From Butyrivibrio sp. VCB2006 (GTDB taxonomy: Bacteria > Bacillota > Clostridia > Lachnospirales > Lachnospiraceae): a stretch of DNA of 45,344 nt. A program made the translations under genes and the position numbers. The notes below the pieces were generated by a model. It worked only from the letters and a program-made list of their open reading frames with translations. It was not told the DNA's origin and searched no databases. The number at the start of each line of letters is the position of its first letter. Positions within the stretch are counted from its first letter, which is position 1. Where the stretch lies: the NCBI RefSeq assembly GCF_000420945.1, contig NZ_ATVX01000022.1, positions 1-45,344 of the forward strand. Direction: 5' to 3'. Below are positions 18,165-25,925 of the stretch, in pieces.

Positions 18165-20333
18165 ATGAAAAAGAGAGCGGTATCTCTGATTATATGTATG
18201 GCTATGGTAGGGACTATTATGGCCTGTGGTAATAACGCGGCTCCTTTGGAGGTTGTTGATGAAGCGCCGCAAGCAATATCAGTGGTGGAAGAAAGCACTG
18301 AAAATGAAGAAACAGATACGTCCGTCAGTGAAGGAAATTCAGACGCACCGGCAGGTGAAGAGGAAAAAGAGACGGTAACGACAGGAGGATATCCGTGGAT
18401 AAACTCGGACATAAAAGAGAATGTTACTCCTGACATGGAGGTTTCTCCTAAGGATGATTTTCATCTCTATGTAAATAAAGGATGGCTTTTGGAGAATGAT
18501 ATCCCAGATGGATATACGATATGGTCTCATTACCATGAGCGGGAAATTGAAATAAAAAAACAGTGCATGGAGCTATTAGCAGATGAGACCATAGATGGCC
18601 ATGATGCTGAAGTAGTCCGAACATATAATAATCTGCTTTTAGACTGGAATGCCAGAAATGAAGCCGGATATACGGATATAAAAGAAGGCTATGAGAAAAT
18701 TCTCGAAGCAAGTAGTGTTGAAGATATAAGCGGACTTATCACGGACAAAGATACGGCTTTTGAGTATTACAATTTTATGGCATATGCTGTAAGAAGCGGC
18801 CTTAATGATCCGAGTAAATACCTGCTTTGCGTGGATACACCGACGCTTATTCTGAAAGATTCTGCTGAGTATTCTAATAGGACAGAAATTGGAGATATTT
18901 ATTATAATTCGGGAAAAGAATTGTTTTCGTTTATGTCGGGGAAACTGGGAATGTCAGCGGAGGATGCTGTTAAGTATTTTGATGCAGCGATTGAATTGGA
19001 AGGAAAGCTTTCAGAATCAATATATACCACAATGGAGAAGAAAGGTGAAGGATATCTGGATAAGGTAAACAATGAGATGAGCTTTGAGGAACTGGCTGCA
19101 CTTTCTGTGAAACTTCCTATAGCAGCCATTATTGAGGCGGTCGGATATAAATATGATGGCATATATCTTGTTACTACTCCTGATTATTTTAAAACTCTTG
19201 ATGAGGTGTACACAGATGACAATTTGGATGGCATCAAGGGAATCTTGCTATTCAATTATTTTTCAAAGTATGCAAAATACCTCGATAAAGAAACTTACGA
19301 TAAAACAAATGAGTTGAATGCCAAGTATCTTGGTACAAGTGGGACATTATCTGATAAAGAGAACGCTTATAATATTGTCACAGATTTACTTCCCGTATCA
19401 ATGCAGAAAGTATACATTGCAAAGTACGGATCTGAAGAAGACAAAAAGAGAATGGAAGATTTGTGTCAGCAGGTTATCGATACTTATAGAGAGCTGCTTA
19501 ATGAGAATAGCTGGGCTTCGGATGAAGTTAAGAAAAAAGCCATTGAAAAACTGGATAAGATAGCCATTCATGCCGCTTACCCGGATAAATTCAGAGACAC
19601 TTCCGATATTGATATTTCTGATTGTTCACTTATTGAAGCTACCAGGCGCATCTGGATGGCTGAGACAAAGCATGATATGAGTTGTTTAGGCCAAAACCTT
19701 GATAAGGACATGTGGGCAGAAGGCTTTAATATTTTAACCTGCAATGCCGGGTATGATCCGTCTGCCAACACTATTAACATGATCATAGGAATGATGGGAG
19801 AACCTTTCTATTCAAGTGATATGGACGTGGAAGAGATGTACGCCTCAATTGGAGCATTCTGGGTGGGACATGAAGTGTCACATGCTTTTGATAACTATGG
19901 ATCACAGTTTGATGCTGAAGGAAAATATAAAGACTGGTGGACAGAAGATGATAAGGCAGAATTTATGAGACGTGTAAAAAAGCTGGATGATTACCTTGAT
20001 AGTATAGTTGTCTTTGGAGATTACAATTGCATAGGTACGAATATTGATACTGAAATGGTGGCTGATATAACCGGACTTCAATGTGCTCTTAGGATGGCTT
20101 CAAAAGTAGATGGATTTAACTATGATAAATTTTTTACAAAGTATGCTCAGATTAATGCTAATCTTGCTATTTACAGTTCTGAATTAACTAACCTTTTACA
20201 GGATGAGCATCCAAGAGACTATCTAAGAACAAATGTCCCTGTTCAACAGTTTGAAGAGTTTTATGAAACCTACGATGTAAGAGAAGGCGATAATATGTAC
20301 CTTGCTCCTGAAGACAGGCTTTTGATCTGGTGA
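18165..20333 (+). CDS. M13 family metallopeptidase lipoprotein (second copy)
   Basis: 722 residues. Signal peptide with lipobox TIMAC followed by a long acidic Ser/Thr/Glu linker (about 25-80) that would lift the catalytic part off the membrane. N-terminal M13 domain (PWINSDIKENV, DDFHLYVNKGW), then zinc site H569-E-V-S-H573 and E630-x3-D634. The NAxY motif reads NAGY, and the chain ends in Trp. Like the other copies it should cleave extracellular peptides. The ATG at 18165 is chosen because AAAGGA is nine bases upstream and it begins a proper signal peptide; a TTG at 18138 would add residues before the signal. It is closer to the third copy than to the first. Confidence 0.9.
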   Translation: MKKRAVSLIICMAMVGTIMACGNNAAPLEVVDEAPQAISVVEESTENEETDTSVSEGNSDAPAGEEEKETVTTGGYPWINSDIKENVTPDMEVSPKDDFHLYVNKGWLLENDIPDGYTIWSHYHEREIEIKKQCMELLADETIDGHDAEVVRTYNNLLLDWNARNEAGYTDIKEGYEKILEASSVEDISGLITDKDTAFEYYNFMAYAVRSGLNDPSKYLLCVDTPTLILKDSAEYSNRTEIGDIYYNSGKELFSFMSGKLGMSAEDAVKYFDAAIELEGKLSESIYTTMEKKGEGYLDKVNNEMSFEELAALSVKLPIAAIIEAVGYKYDGIYLVTTPDYFKTLDEVYTDDNLDGIKGILLFNYFSKYAKYLDKETYDKTNELNAKYLGTSGTLSDKENAYNIVTDLLPVSMQKVYIAKYGSEEDKKRMEDLCQQVIDTYRELLNENSWASDEVKKKAIEKLDKIAIHAAYPDKFRDTSDIDISDCSLIEATRRIWMAETKHDMSCLGQNLDKDMWAEGFNILTCNAGYDPSANTINMIIGMMGEPFYSSDMDVEEMYASIGAFWVGHEVSHAFDNYGSQFDAEGKYKDWWTEDDKAEFMRRVKKLDDYLDSIVVFGDYNCIGTNIDTEMVADITGLQCALRMASKVDGFNYDKFFTKYAQINANLAIYSSELTNLLQDEHPRDYLRTNVPVQQFEEFYETYDVREGDNMYLAPEDRLLIW

Positions 20334-20430
20334 TCCATCAGCCGGAGCATTATTTTGGCAGAAAAGCTCTGACTGAGTATATCCCTAATTTGTATTAAGT
20401 TATAGCAACCAACAAAGAAAGGAGAAAAAT

Positions 20431-21240
20431 ATGACATCGATTATCAGTTTTGTTCTAAGTTTGATTATTGTGGGGATTCTTTATAAGAATATGATTGCCT
20501 GGGAAGGAGATTACAGAATTTCAAGAGGACAGGCATTATTGCCGGTATTACTTGGACTATTATCAGTGCCGCTTTCATTTGTCTTTTTCCTGATAATCGG
20601 ACTTACATTCAGGGCTGTAACCGGATTTGTACCTACAGATGGACCTCTATTACTTGCCAGTTTCAATCATGCGCTTTTTTCTGCAGCGCTGAATGAAGAA
20701 TTGGCAAAACTTATCATTACGCTTATTGTATTATGCATCTATAGGAAAAAAATTAGAAATGTATATGAATATATGCTGATAGCAGGTGCTGTCGGATTCG
20801 GGTTTATTCTTATAGAAGACTTTGTATATAGTGTCAGTCTTCCTGTTCTCTTGATGAGGTTGCCGGGTATAACAGTGCATATGATGCTGGGGCTTGCCAT
20901 GGGAAGACATCTTGGACTTGCCAGATATAACAAAGTAACAGGCAGAGGGTCTGTATTAAAAGAATATCTTCTTGCTTTTTTTGTCCCTGTGGTTTGGCAT
21001 ACTGTTTTTGATTTTTTTGGTGCAAACATGCTCATACATGCCGGGGATAATGTAGAGACTATGACAGCGGAAATACAAAGAACAACATATATTGGTGCTG
21101 GTATGGTGTTAATTGCGGTAATTCCGATATTCTTTTTCCAGTTCTACATATTCAGACGACTTAAGAAAAATGCCGCAAACCTTGTAGCGCTTTCCTTCAT
21201 TGCTGAAAACAGTACAGAGCAGGAGAATACCAATGCTTAA
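20431..21240 (+). CDS. PrsW-family intramembrane protease
   Basis: 269 residues with about eight hydrophobic helices. PrsW landmarks are present in order: E89-E90-L-A-K93, GFGFILIEDFVY (family G-x-x-E-N/D), a His in helix (ITVHMMLGLAMG) and WHTVFDF (H-x3-D). PrsW of Bacillus performs site-1 cleavage of the anti-sigma factor RsiW when cells meet antimicrobial peptides; some relatives act on other membrane substrates. A clear GAAAGGAG site precedes the ATG. The 97-base gap before it holds no gene. The stop overlaps the next start. Its direct substrate here is not visible, as no anti-sigma gene lies in the window. Confidence 0.85.
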   Translation: MTSIISFVLSLIIVGILYKNMIAWEGDYRISRGQALLPVLLGLLSVPLSFVFFLIIGLTFRAVTGFVPTDGPLLLASFNHALFSAALNEELAKLIITLIVLCIYRKKIRNVYEYMLIAGAVGFGFILIEDFVYSVSLPVLLMRLPGITVHMMLGLAMGRHLGLARYNKVTGRGSVLKEYLLAFFVPVVWHTVFDFFGANMLIHAGDNVETMTAEIQRTTYIGAGMVLIAVIPIFFFQFYIFRRLKKNAANLVALSFIAENSTEQENTNA

Positions 21241-22066
21241 AAAGTATATTGAATTTATGAAAAAATCGCCACTGATAACTGCTGCGCTCTGCATAGTATA
21301 CGTGGTTGTGTGTTTCAATACGGTACCTACAGAGACAAATTTCCAGTTTTTTATAGTGAGGACTTTGCTCTGCGGAGCGTCGTGCTTTTTCCTGTACCAG
21401 ATATCCGGAGATAAGACGCTTGCCTCCTGCTATGTTTCTACAGGATATGTCATCAAGAACGCCATTGGATTTTTATTGATGTCCCTTATCATGGGCTCTG
21501 TATTGCTGATTTCGAATATAGAAGAAAAGGTGCCCCTGAAGGAAAATCCGATATTGGGATTTATCATTATATTTCTTATGTATATTTCTGTGGGACTTTT
21601 TGAGGAACTGGCTTTCAGGGCAGTTATAAACGATGCGATTATCTATAAGTTCAGGGAAAAGAAATATGTCTTTGTTCTGAGTGCAGTGGTTTCCTCACTG
21701 GTATTCGGAGCTGCACATGTTTTGGGATTTGATTCCTCATCGCCTGTTGCATGGGGACAGGCGGTCGCCAAAACACTGGAATCAGGCGTTTTTGGTCTGG
21801 CCCTCCTTATACTGTATTGGAAGACAAGAAATATCTGGGCCTGCGGCCTGGCTCACGGACTGTTTGATTTTTTTGCAGGTTATACAGAAGGCCTGTTTGT
21901 TCCGGTTGGAGATTCGGGTTCATCGTATATTAATACCGGTGAAGATGGCGTGAGAATCCTTATCACATACTCTATAATTGCTGCAATAAATGCAGTTCTG
22001 ACGTTTATTGTGTGGAAGAAAGTTGGTAAGACTATTGATTTTGAAAAGATCAGACGAGAATGGTAA
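21233..22066 (+). CDS. CPBP family intramembrane metalloprotease (first)
   Basis: 277 residues, polytopic. The CPBP (CAAX protease and bacteriocin-processing; ABI) triad of motifs is complete: E124-E-x3-R129 (FEELAFRAVI), F-x3-H162 (FGAAH) and H208-G-L-F-D212. Relatives cleave prenylated CAAX ends in eukaryotes and give self-immunity or process peptides in bacteriocin loci. The ATG at 21233 follows AGGAG and overlaps the PrsW gene by eight bases. Membrane location next to PrsW and the ABC pump suggests joint work on membrane-associated peptides. Confidence 0.9.
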   Translation: MLKKYIEFMKKSPLITAALCIVYVVVCFNTVPTETNFQFFIVRTLLCGASCFFLYQISGDKTLASCYVSTGYVIKNAIGFLLMSLIMGSVLLISNIEEKVPLKENPILGFIIIFLMYISVGLFEELAFRAVINDAIIYKFREKKYVFVLSAVVSSLVFGAAHVLGFDSSSPVAWGQAVAKTLESGVFGLALLILYWKTRNIWACGLAHGLFDFFAGYTEGLFVPVGDSGSSYINTGEDGVRILITYSIIAAINAVLTFIVWKKVGKTIDFEKIRREW

Positions 22067-22075
22067 GGAGAGATT

Positions 22076-24256
22076 ATGATGGCAAAGAAGATATTGGTTA
22101 TATTGCTGATTGGAAGTATGTTTCTTGCAGGCTGTGGGGAAAAAACTCCGGACACCATTTCTGATGAAAAATCGCAGGATGATTCTACTGCAGATGTAAG
22201 CACATCAGATGAGCCTTATACTGAAGAAGGTGATGAGTTACCAGTTGAAGAAACTGTGCAAGAAACATCCGAAGAAACAGCCGAAGAATCGGATGGCGGA
22301 GCATATGTTATAAATGGCGGTGACCCATGGATAGATTCCAATCTTAAGGATAATGTAATAAATACCGGAAAGCTATCTGAAAAAGATGATTTTAACGTGG
22401 CAATTAATTATGACTGGATAATTAGCCATGATATTCCTGAAGGATACAGCAGATATAGTTCTTTTACGAAAATAGGCGAAATTGTAGAGGAAAAAGCTAT
22501 TGCAGCTTTGGATGATGACACTCTGTCAGGGCACGATGCTGAATTGGTCAGAGCTGTATATCAGGGATTTCTTAACTGGGATGAGAGGAATGAAGAAGCG
22601 CTTGCTCCTCTTGAAGTCATTGTGAAAGAGATTGAAGCCCTGTCCGGTACCAGGGATATTTCAGAATATCTTTGCGACCCCAACAGGTCTGTATTTTTAC
22701 CTTCTATTTTTGAAATAGTCAACACTGCTGATCTTATTGATTCTACAAAGTATGTAACGGCACTTAATTTTGGTGACCTTATTTTAGATGATTCTGCTGA
22801 ATACAAAAACAAAAGTGTAGTAGGAGAAATAGCAGATACGGAATACAGGAAACTTTTTTCAGAAATATATGTAAGAATGGGGTATTCCAGGGAAGAAGCT
22901 GATGCGCTTTATGATAATGCTATTGCATATGAAACTGCACTTGCAGATTCTATCTTAACAAATGCTGAACTTCAGCAACCTGATATATATGAAACGATAC
23001 TCAATTACTATGATCCGGAAGAGCTTTATAGTCTTACACCAAATTTTCCTATGGAAGAATTCATTAAAGTAAGGGGCTTTGGCAGCACAAAGAAAATTTG
23101 GTGCATGTTACCGGAAAATATTAAAAAGATATCTGAGCTATATACAGATGAAAATGCAGAGAATATCAAAGCATACTTAATAGTTCATGGAGTTATTAAA
23201 TGCGCGGAATATCTTGACAAGCAGGCTTTTGATGCCAGCATTTCTGCGACGAATAAAATAGAAGGTGTGGCAGGTGTACTTGCTGATAAACAATATGCAT
23301 ATCGCTGTGTACTTCAGTCCCTGCCTGAATCTATCGGAAAAATATATATACAAAAGTATGATTGCACAGAAACAAAGAATACTATCACGGAAATATGCAA
23401 AGAGACTTGTGCGATTTACAGAGAGATGCTTTCAAATGAAGAATGGCTATCTGATGAAACAAGGCAGTATGCCATGGATAAGCTTGATGCCATCGGGATT
23501 AATGTTATTGAGCCAAAAGAATATCAGGACCTGAGCGATCTTGATCTTAACAATCTTTCATATTTTGAAGCCAGTATGGCTGTGGAGGATTACTATTACA
23601 AGCTTAATGCTGCTAATACCGGAGGTGAAGTAAACAGAAATTTATGGGATAACTCAACACTTAAAACAAATGCTTTTTACAATGCCACAAACAATTCAAT
23701 AAATATTTTGCTTGGAATCCTTGATGGTGATTTCTACAGGGAAGATATGTCAAAGGAGCAGCTTTATGCCTCAGTTGGAACTATTATTGCCCATGAGATT
23801 AGTCATGCATTTGATCCAAGTGGTTCTCAGTTTGATAAGGACGGGAACTATAATAATTGGTGGACCGAAGATGATACCGCGGCATTTCAGAAAAAAGCAC
23901 AAAAGCTGATTGATTATTATAACGGAATAACCGCATTTGGAAATGAAAAAGTAAACGGCAGCATTGTTCAGGGAGAGGCAGTTGCGGATATAGCAGGGCT
24001 TAAGGCAATGTTGCTCCTTGCTTCAAAGGAGGAAGATTTCAATTACAAACTGTTTTTTGAAAGCTACGCAAATATGTGGAAAGAAATCTGCACTTATGAA
24101 GCAGACTATTCACAACTTACCCAGAACCCTCACCCGCTGTATTATCTGAGAGTTAATGTAGTTGTACAGCAGTTTGATGAGTTTTATGAGGCCTTTGACG
24201 TTAAGGAAGGAGACGGAATGTATCTTGCTCCTGAAGATAGAATTAGCGTTTGGTAA
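22076..24256 (+). CDS. M13 family metallopeptidase lipoprotein (third copy)
   Basis: 726 residues. Lipobox FLAGC (Cys about residue 22), acidic linker to about residue 80, M13 N-terminal domain (DPWIDSNLKDNV) and catalytic domain with H573-E-I-S-H577 and E634-x3-D638. It keeps the canonical NAFYN substrate motif and the closing Trp. This is the most canonical of the three paralogs. ATGs at 22076 and 22079 both suit the AAGGAG at 22065-22070; the first is given. Nine bases separate it from the CPBP gene in front and 12 from the next one, so it is clearly in the same operon. Confidence 0.9.
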   Translation: MMAKKILVILLIGSMFLAGCGEKTPDTISDEKSQDDSTADVSTSDEPYTEEGDELPVEETVQETSEETAEESDGGAYVINGGDPWIDSNLKDNVINTGKLSEKDDFNVAINYDWIISHDIPEGYSRYSSFTKIGEIVEEKAIAALDDDTLSGHDAELVRAVYQGFLNWDERNEEALAPLEVIVKEIEALSGTRDISEYLCDPNRSVFLPSIFEIVNTADLIDSTKYVTALNFGDLILDDSAEYKNKSVVGEIADTEYRKLFSEIYVRMGYSREEADALYDNAIAYETALADSILTNAELQQPDIYETILNYYDPEELYSLTPNFPMEEFIKVRGFGSTKKIWCMLPENIKKISELYTDENAENIKAYLIVHGVIKCAEYLDKQAFDASISATNKIEGVAGVLADKQYAYRCVLQSLPESIGKIYIQKYDCTETKNTITEICKETCAIYREMLSNEEWLSDETRQYAMDKLDAIGINVIEPKEYQDLSDLDLNNLSYFEASMAVEDYYYKLNAANTGGEVNRNLWDNSTLKTNAFYNATNNSINILLGILDGDFYREDMSKEQLYASVGTIIAHEISHAFDPSGSQFDKDGNYNNWWTEDDTAAFQKKAQKLIDYYNGITAFGNEKVNGSIVQGEAVADIAGLKAMLLLASKEEDFNYKLFFESYANMWKEICTYEADYSQLTQNPHPLYYLRVNVVVQQFDEFYEAFDVKEGDGMYLAPEDRISVW

Positions 24257-24268
24257 GGAGAATTGGTT

Positions 24269-25078
24269 ATGGAAAACAAAAAAGTAAGGAAACATTCATT
24301 ATGTGAAAAAAATGCGGTAATCGCAATGATACTGACAGTTCCTCTGGGTTTATTAACTCAATTGAGCGGCCAGCCACAGGGAGTAGTAAGCGCACTTATT
24401 GTCTCCGCTCTGTCCCTGGTTCTTCTGATCATTTATAATAAGTGGTTTTCGCCTGAATTTGATGGCGTGTTTAAGGCTCATGTTCCGGTAAAAGAGATAC
24501 TTATGGTATCCTCTGCGATGGCAATCCTTATTATCGGATGCATAATCATAAATGCTATATATAGTGGACTTGCTTTCAAACCATCAGTTTCTTTCGTGTG
24601 CCTGGCACTAATGGCTGGCATTAGTGAGGAGACCATTTTCAGGGCGATGCTTATTCCTATAGGAATGAGATATCTGAAGGTGAAGAATAGGGCAGTGGCA
24701 GCAGTAATTATCTCATCTGTCATCTTCGGACCGCTCCATTTGACAAATATATTCGTAGGAGCAGATCCTGTCATGACTCTGATACAGGCATTCATGGCAA
24801 CCTGTGGCGGTTTTGTTCTCGCCGGAATATATCTGAGGACCGGCTCGGTAATCCCGGGAATGATTGCTCACGCTGTGTATGATTTTATCAATTTTGTTAC
24901 AGATCCAACCATCAATGAAAAGGGCGTTGTAGTTTCTGATAGCGGGAATGTTGGTATTTCGTATTATGTGATTATACTGGCGGTTTCGGTGACGCTTCTT
25001 GTAGCAGGATGCTATCTTATCAGAAAGACTAAACAGGATACAATAGAGAATATATGGAAGATCAAGTGGAGCAACTGA
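24269..25078 (+). CDS. CPBP family intramembrane metalloprotease (second)
   Basis: 269 residues, about eight helices. CPBP motifs: E120-E-x3-R125 (SEETIFRAML), FGPLH and AHAVYD. It resembles the first CPBP gene only in the motifs, so it is not a recent duplicate. The ATG at 24269 is placed by AAGGAG (24255-24260); an in-frame TTG at 24263 is too close to that site. It is the last gene of the island; no good terminator lies directly behind it, and the next one is at 25295. Possible roles: immunity against bacteriocin-like peptides or maturation of a peptide. Confidence 0.88.
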   Translation: MENKKVRKHSLCEKNAVIAMILTVPLGLLTQLSGQPQGVVSALIVSALSLVLLIIYNKWFSPEFDGVFKAHVPVKEILMVSSAMAILIIGCIIINAIYSGLAFKPSVSFVCLALMAGISEETIFRAMLIPIGMRYLKVKNRAVAAVIISSVIFGPLHLTNIFVGADPVMTLIQAFMATCGGFVLAGIYLRTGSVIPGMIAHAVYDFINFVTDPTINEKGVVVSDSGNVGISYYVIILAVSVTLLVAGCYLIRKTKQDTIENIWKIKWSN

Positions 25079-25122
25079 TTTCAATAGCGAGCAAAGATAG
25101 CTTTCAGGCGTACCAAAAAACT

Positions 25123-25268
25123 AATGATTTTCGCTACACTTTATTTCCCAAAGTGTATGGGACAATTAGTAAGGAATTATTGTATTATTGATAGACGGAA
25201 AAGATGAATATTATCACGCAAAAAAGCTCGATTCAGAATTAAAGGAACTGGAAGATTTATTTGTATGA
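25123..25268 (+). repeat. Dispersed element copy 1 with decayed coding tail
   Basis: Begins with the 20-base core AATGATTTTCGCTACACTTT (25123-25142), identical to cores at 36630 and 41775. Similarity to the 36630 copy continues about 55 bases, with the same 18-base gap before a shared GACAA-N-TAG stretch and TTGTATTAT. Differences fall in a codon-like way in the frame MIFATL...QLV...CII. One base shift later, an open tail DGKDEYYHAKKLDSELKELE ends with a stop at 25268. It is probably the 3' end of a decayed small gene. An inverted repeat TACACTTT/AAAGTGTA is contained in this copy only. Confidence 0.55.
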
Positions 25269-25294
25269 TATAACAAAGGTGTATTTACACTTTC

Positions 25295-25324
25295 AAAACC
25301 TTGGGTTGACCCAAGGTTTTTTCT
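25295..25324 (+). terminator. Intrinsic terminator
   Basis: Perfect 11-bp stem (25295-25305 with 25310-25320), loop TTGA, T-rich 3' side to 25323. It probably stops read-through from the protease island and from the debris behind it. Confidence 0.8.
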
Positions 25325-25416
25325 ATAACAGGGGAAAAATCGCCCCCAAAAGTGTGTTGACCTCGTCTTAACCCAAGGGACTATCCTTGTCATATCAAAT
25401 GATGGAGGTGGTTCTT

Positions 25417-25617
25417 ATGAAGAAGTATTTAAAGAAAAATGCAGGGAGTTTAATCTTTGCGATTGTTTTTGCTATAGCATATGCTGGAGCTTTTGTTGGC
25501 ATCAGCCTGCTACTGCAGGAAATCGTTGATTTTTCTCCATGGAAAGGAGTATTTGACTTCGGAAGAAATGCTGTGCTACTATTAACAAAAGGAAAGGGCG
25601 AAATTTCGCTAAGGTGA
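25417..25617 (+). pseudogene. N-terminal fragment of an ABC exporter
   Basis: MKKYLKKNAGSLIFAIVF and the following hydrophobic segment up to LLLQEIVDF match the start of ABC exporter membrane domains (about 40 residues). Behind this the frame becomes unrelated and stops at 25617; no ATPase domain follows. GGAGGTGG precedes the ATG, and TTGACC (25357-25362) could be a -35 with an unusually long spacer to TATCCT at 25382, a geometry seen in MerR-controlled promoters. Transcription may thus survive although the gene is broken. Confidence 0.6.
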
Positions 25618-25652
25618 ACGAATGATTATTAGATAATTTGATTTAGGTGAAC

Positions 25653-25754
25653 ATGTTGATCAGGCTACTGTTTTACAGTGGCATTATGTGTGCGCTTAAA
25701 TTAGATTATCATGCATTCGGAGCCTGTTTTTATATATGGGTCTTTTTTGTATGA
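25653..25754 (+). CDS. Putative leader peptide of the ABC-F gene
   Basis: Short open frame of 33 codons from the ATG at 25653 (AGGTGA just upstream), or 22 codons from the in-frame ATG at 25686. The C-terminal half is strongly aromatic (FGACFYIWVFFV) and stops at 25752-25754, 171 bases before the ABC-F start. ABC-F, erm and tetracycline ribosomal-protection genes are commonly switched on when a drug-stalled ribosome on such a leader changes the RNA folding ahead of the gene. The position, size and composition fit that role; expression itself is inference. Confidence 0.5.
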   Translation: MLIRLLFYSGIMCALKLDYHAFGACFYIWVFFV

Positions 25755-25780
25755 GTCTATTTTGCGTGCGCAGGATAGGC

Positions 25781-25902
25781 TTATTTTTGTTTTTTCAAAA
25801 CAAAAATAACGCTCCGCTATGGATGCGCATCGGCGCGAAATGAAAATGATGCATACATGCATCCGCGCCTCGCGCGAGAATGTCGCGAGCGACATCCTTT
25901 TT
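25781..25902 (+). promoter_or_regulatory. Attenuator-like leader of the ABC-F gene
   Basis: Between leader peptide and ABC-F gene: a perfect 13-bp AT-rich hairpin (25781-25793 with 25797-25809), then a GC-rich tract unlike the surrounding DNA with competing stems: GGATGC (25821-25826) with GCATCC (25859-25864), GGCGCG (25832-25837) with CGCGCC (25864-25869), the self-complementary CTCGCGCGAG, and ATGTCGC (25880-25886) with GCGACAT (25889-25895), followed by TTTTT (25898-25902). The last stem plus T-run looks like a terminator that alternative pairing could open. A ribosome site (GGGAGG) follows 10 bases later. Confidence 0.5.
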
Positions 25903-25925
25903 ATGCCGACAAGGGAGGCTTATAT

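Noticed and set aside
13625..25078. Precursor peptide (bacteriocin or pheromone) gene inside the protease island
   Set aside because: All gaps were read on the forward strand; the longest (20334-20430) has no short frame with a ribosome site. A precursor may be elsewhere.
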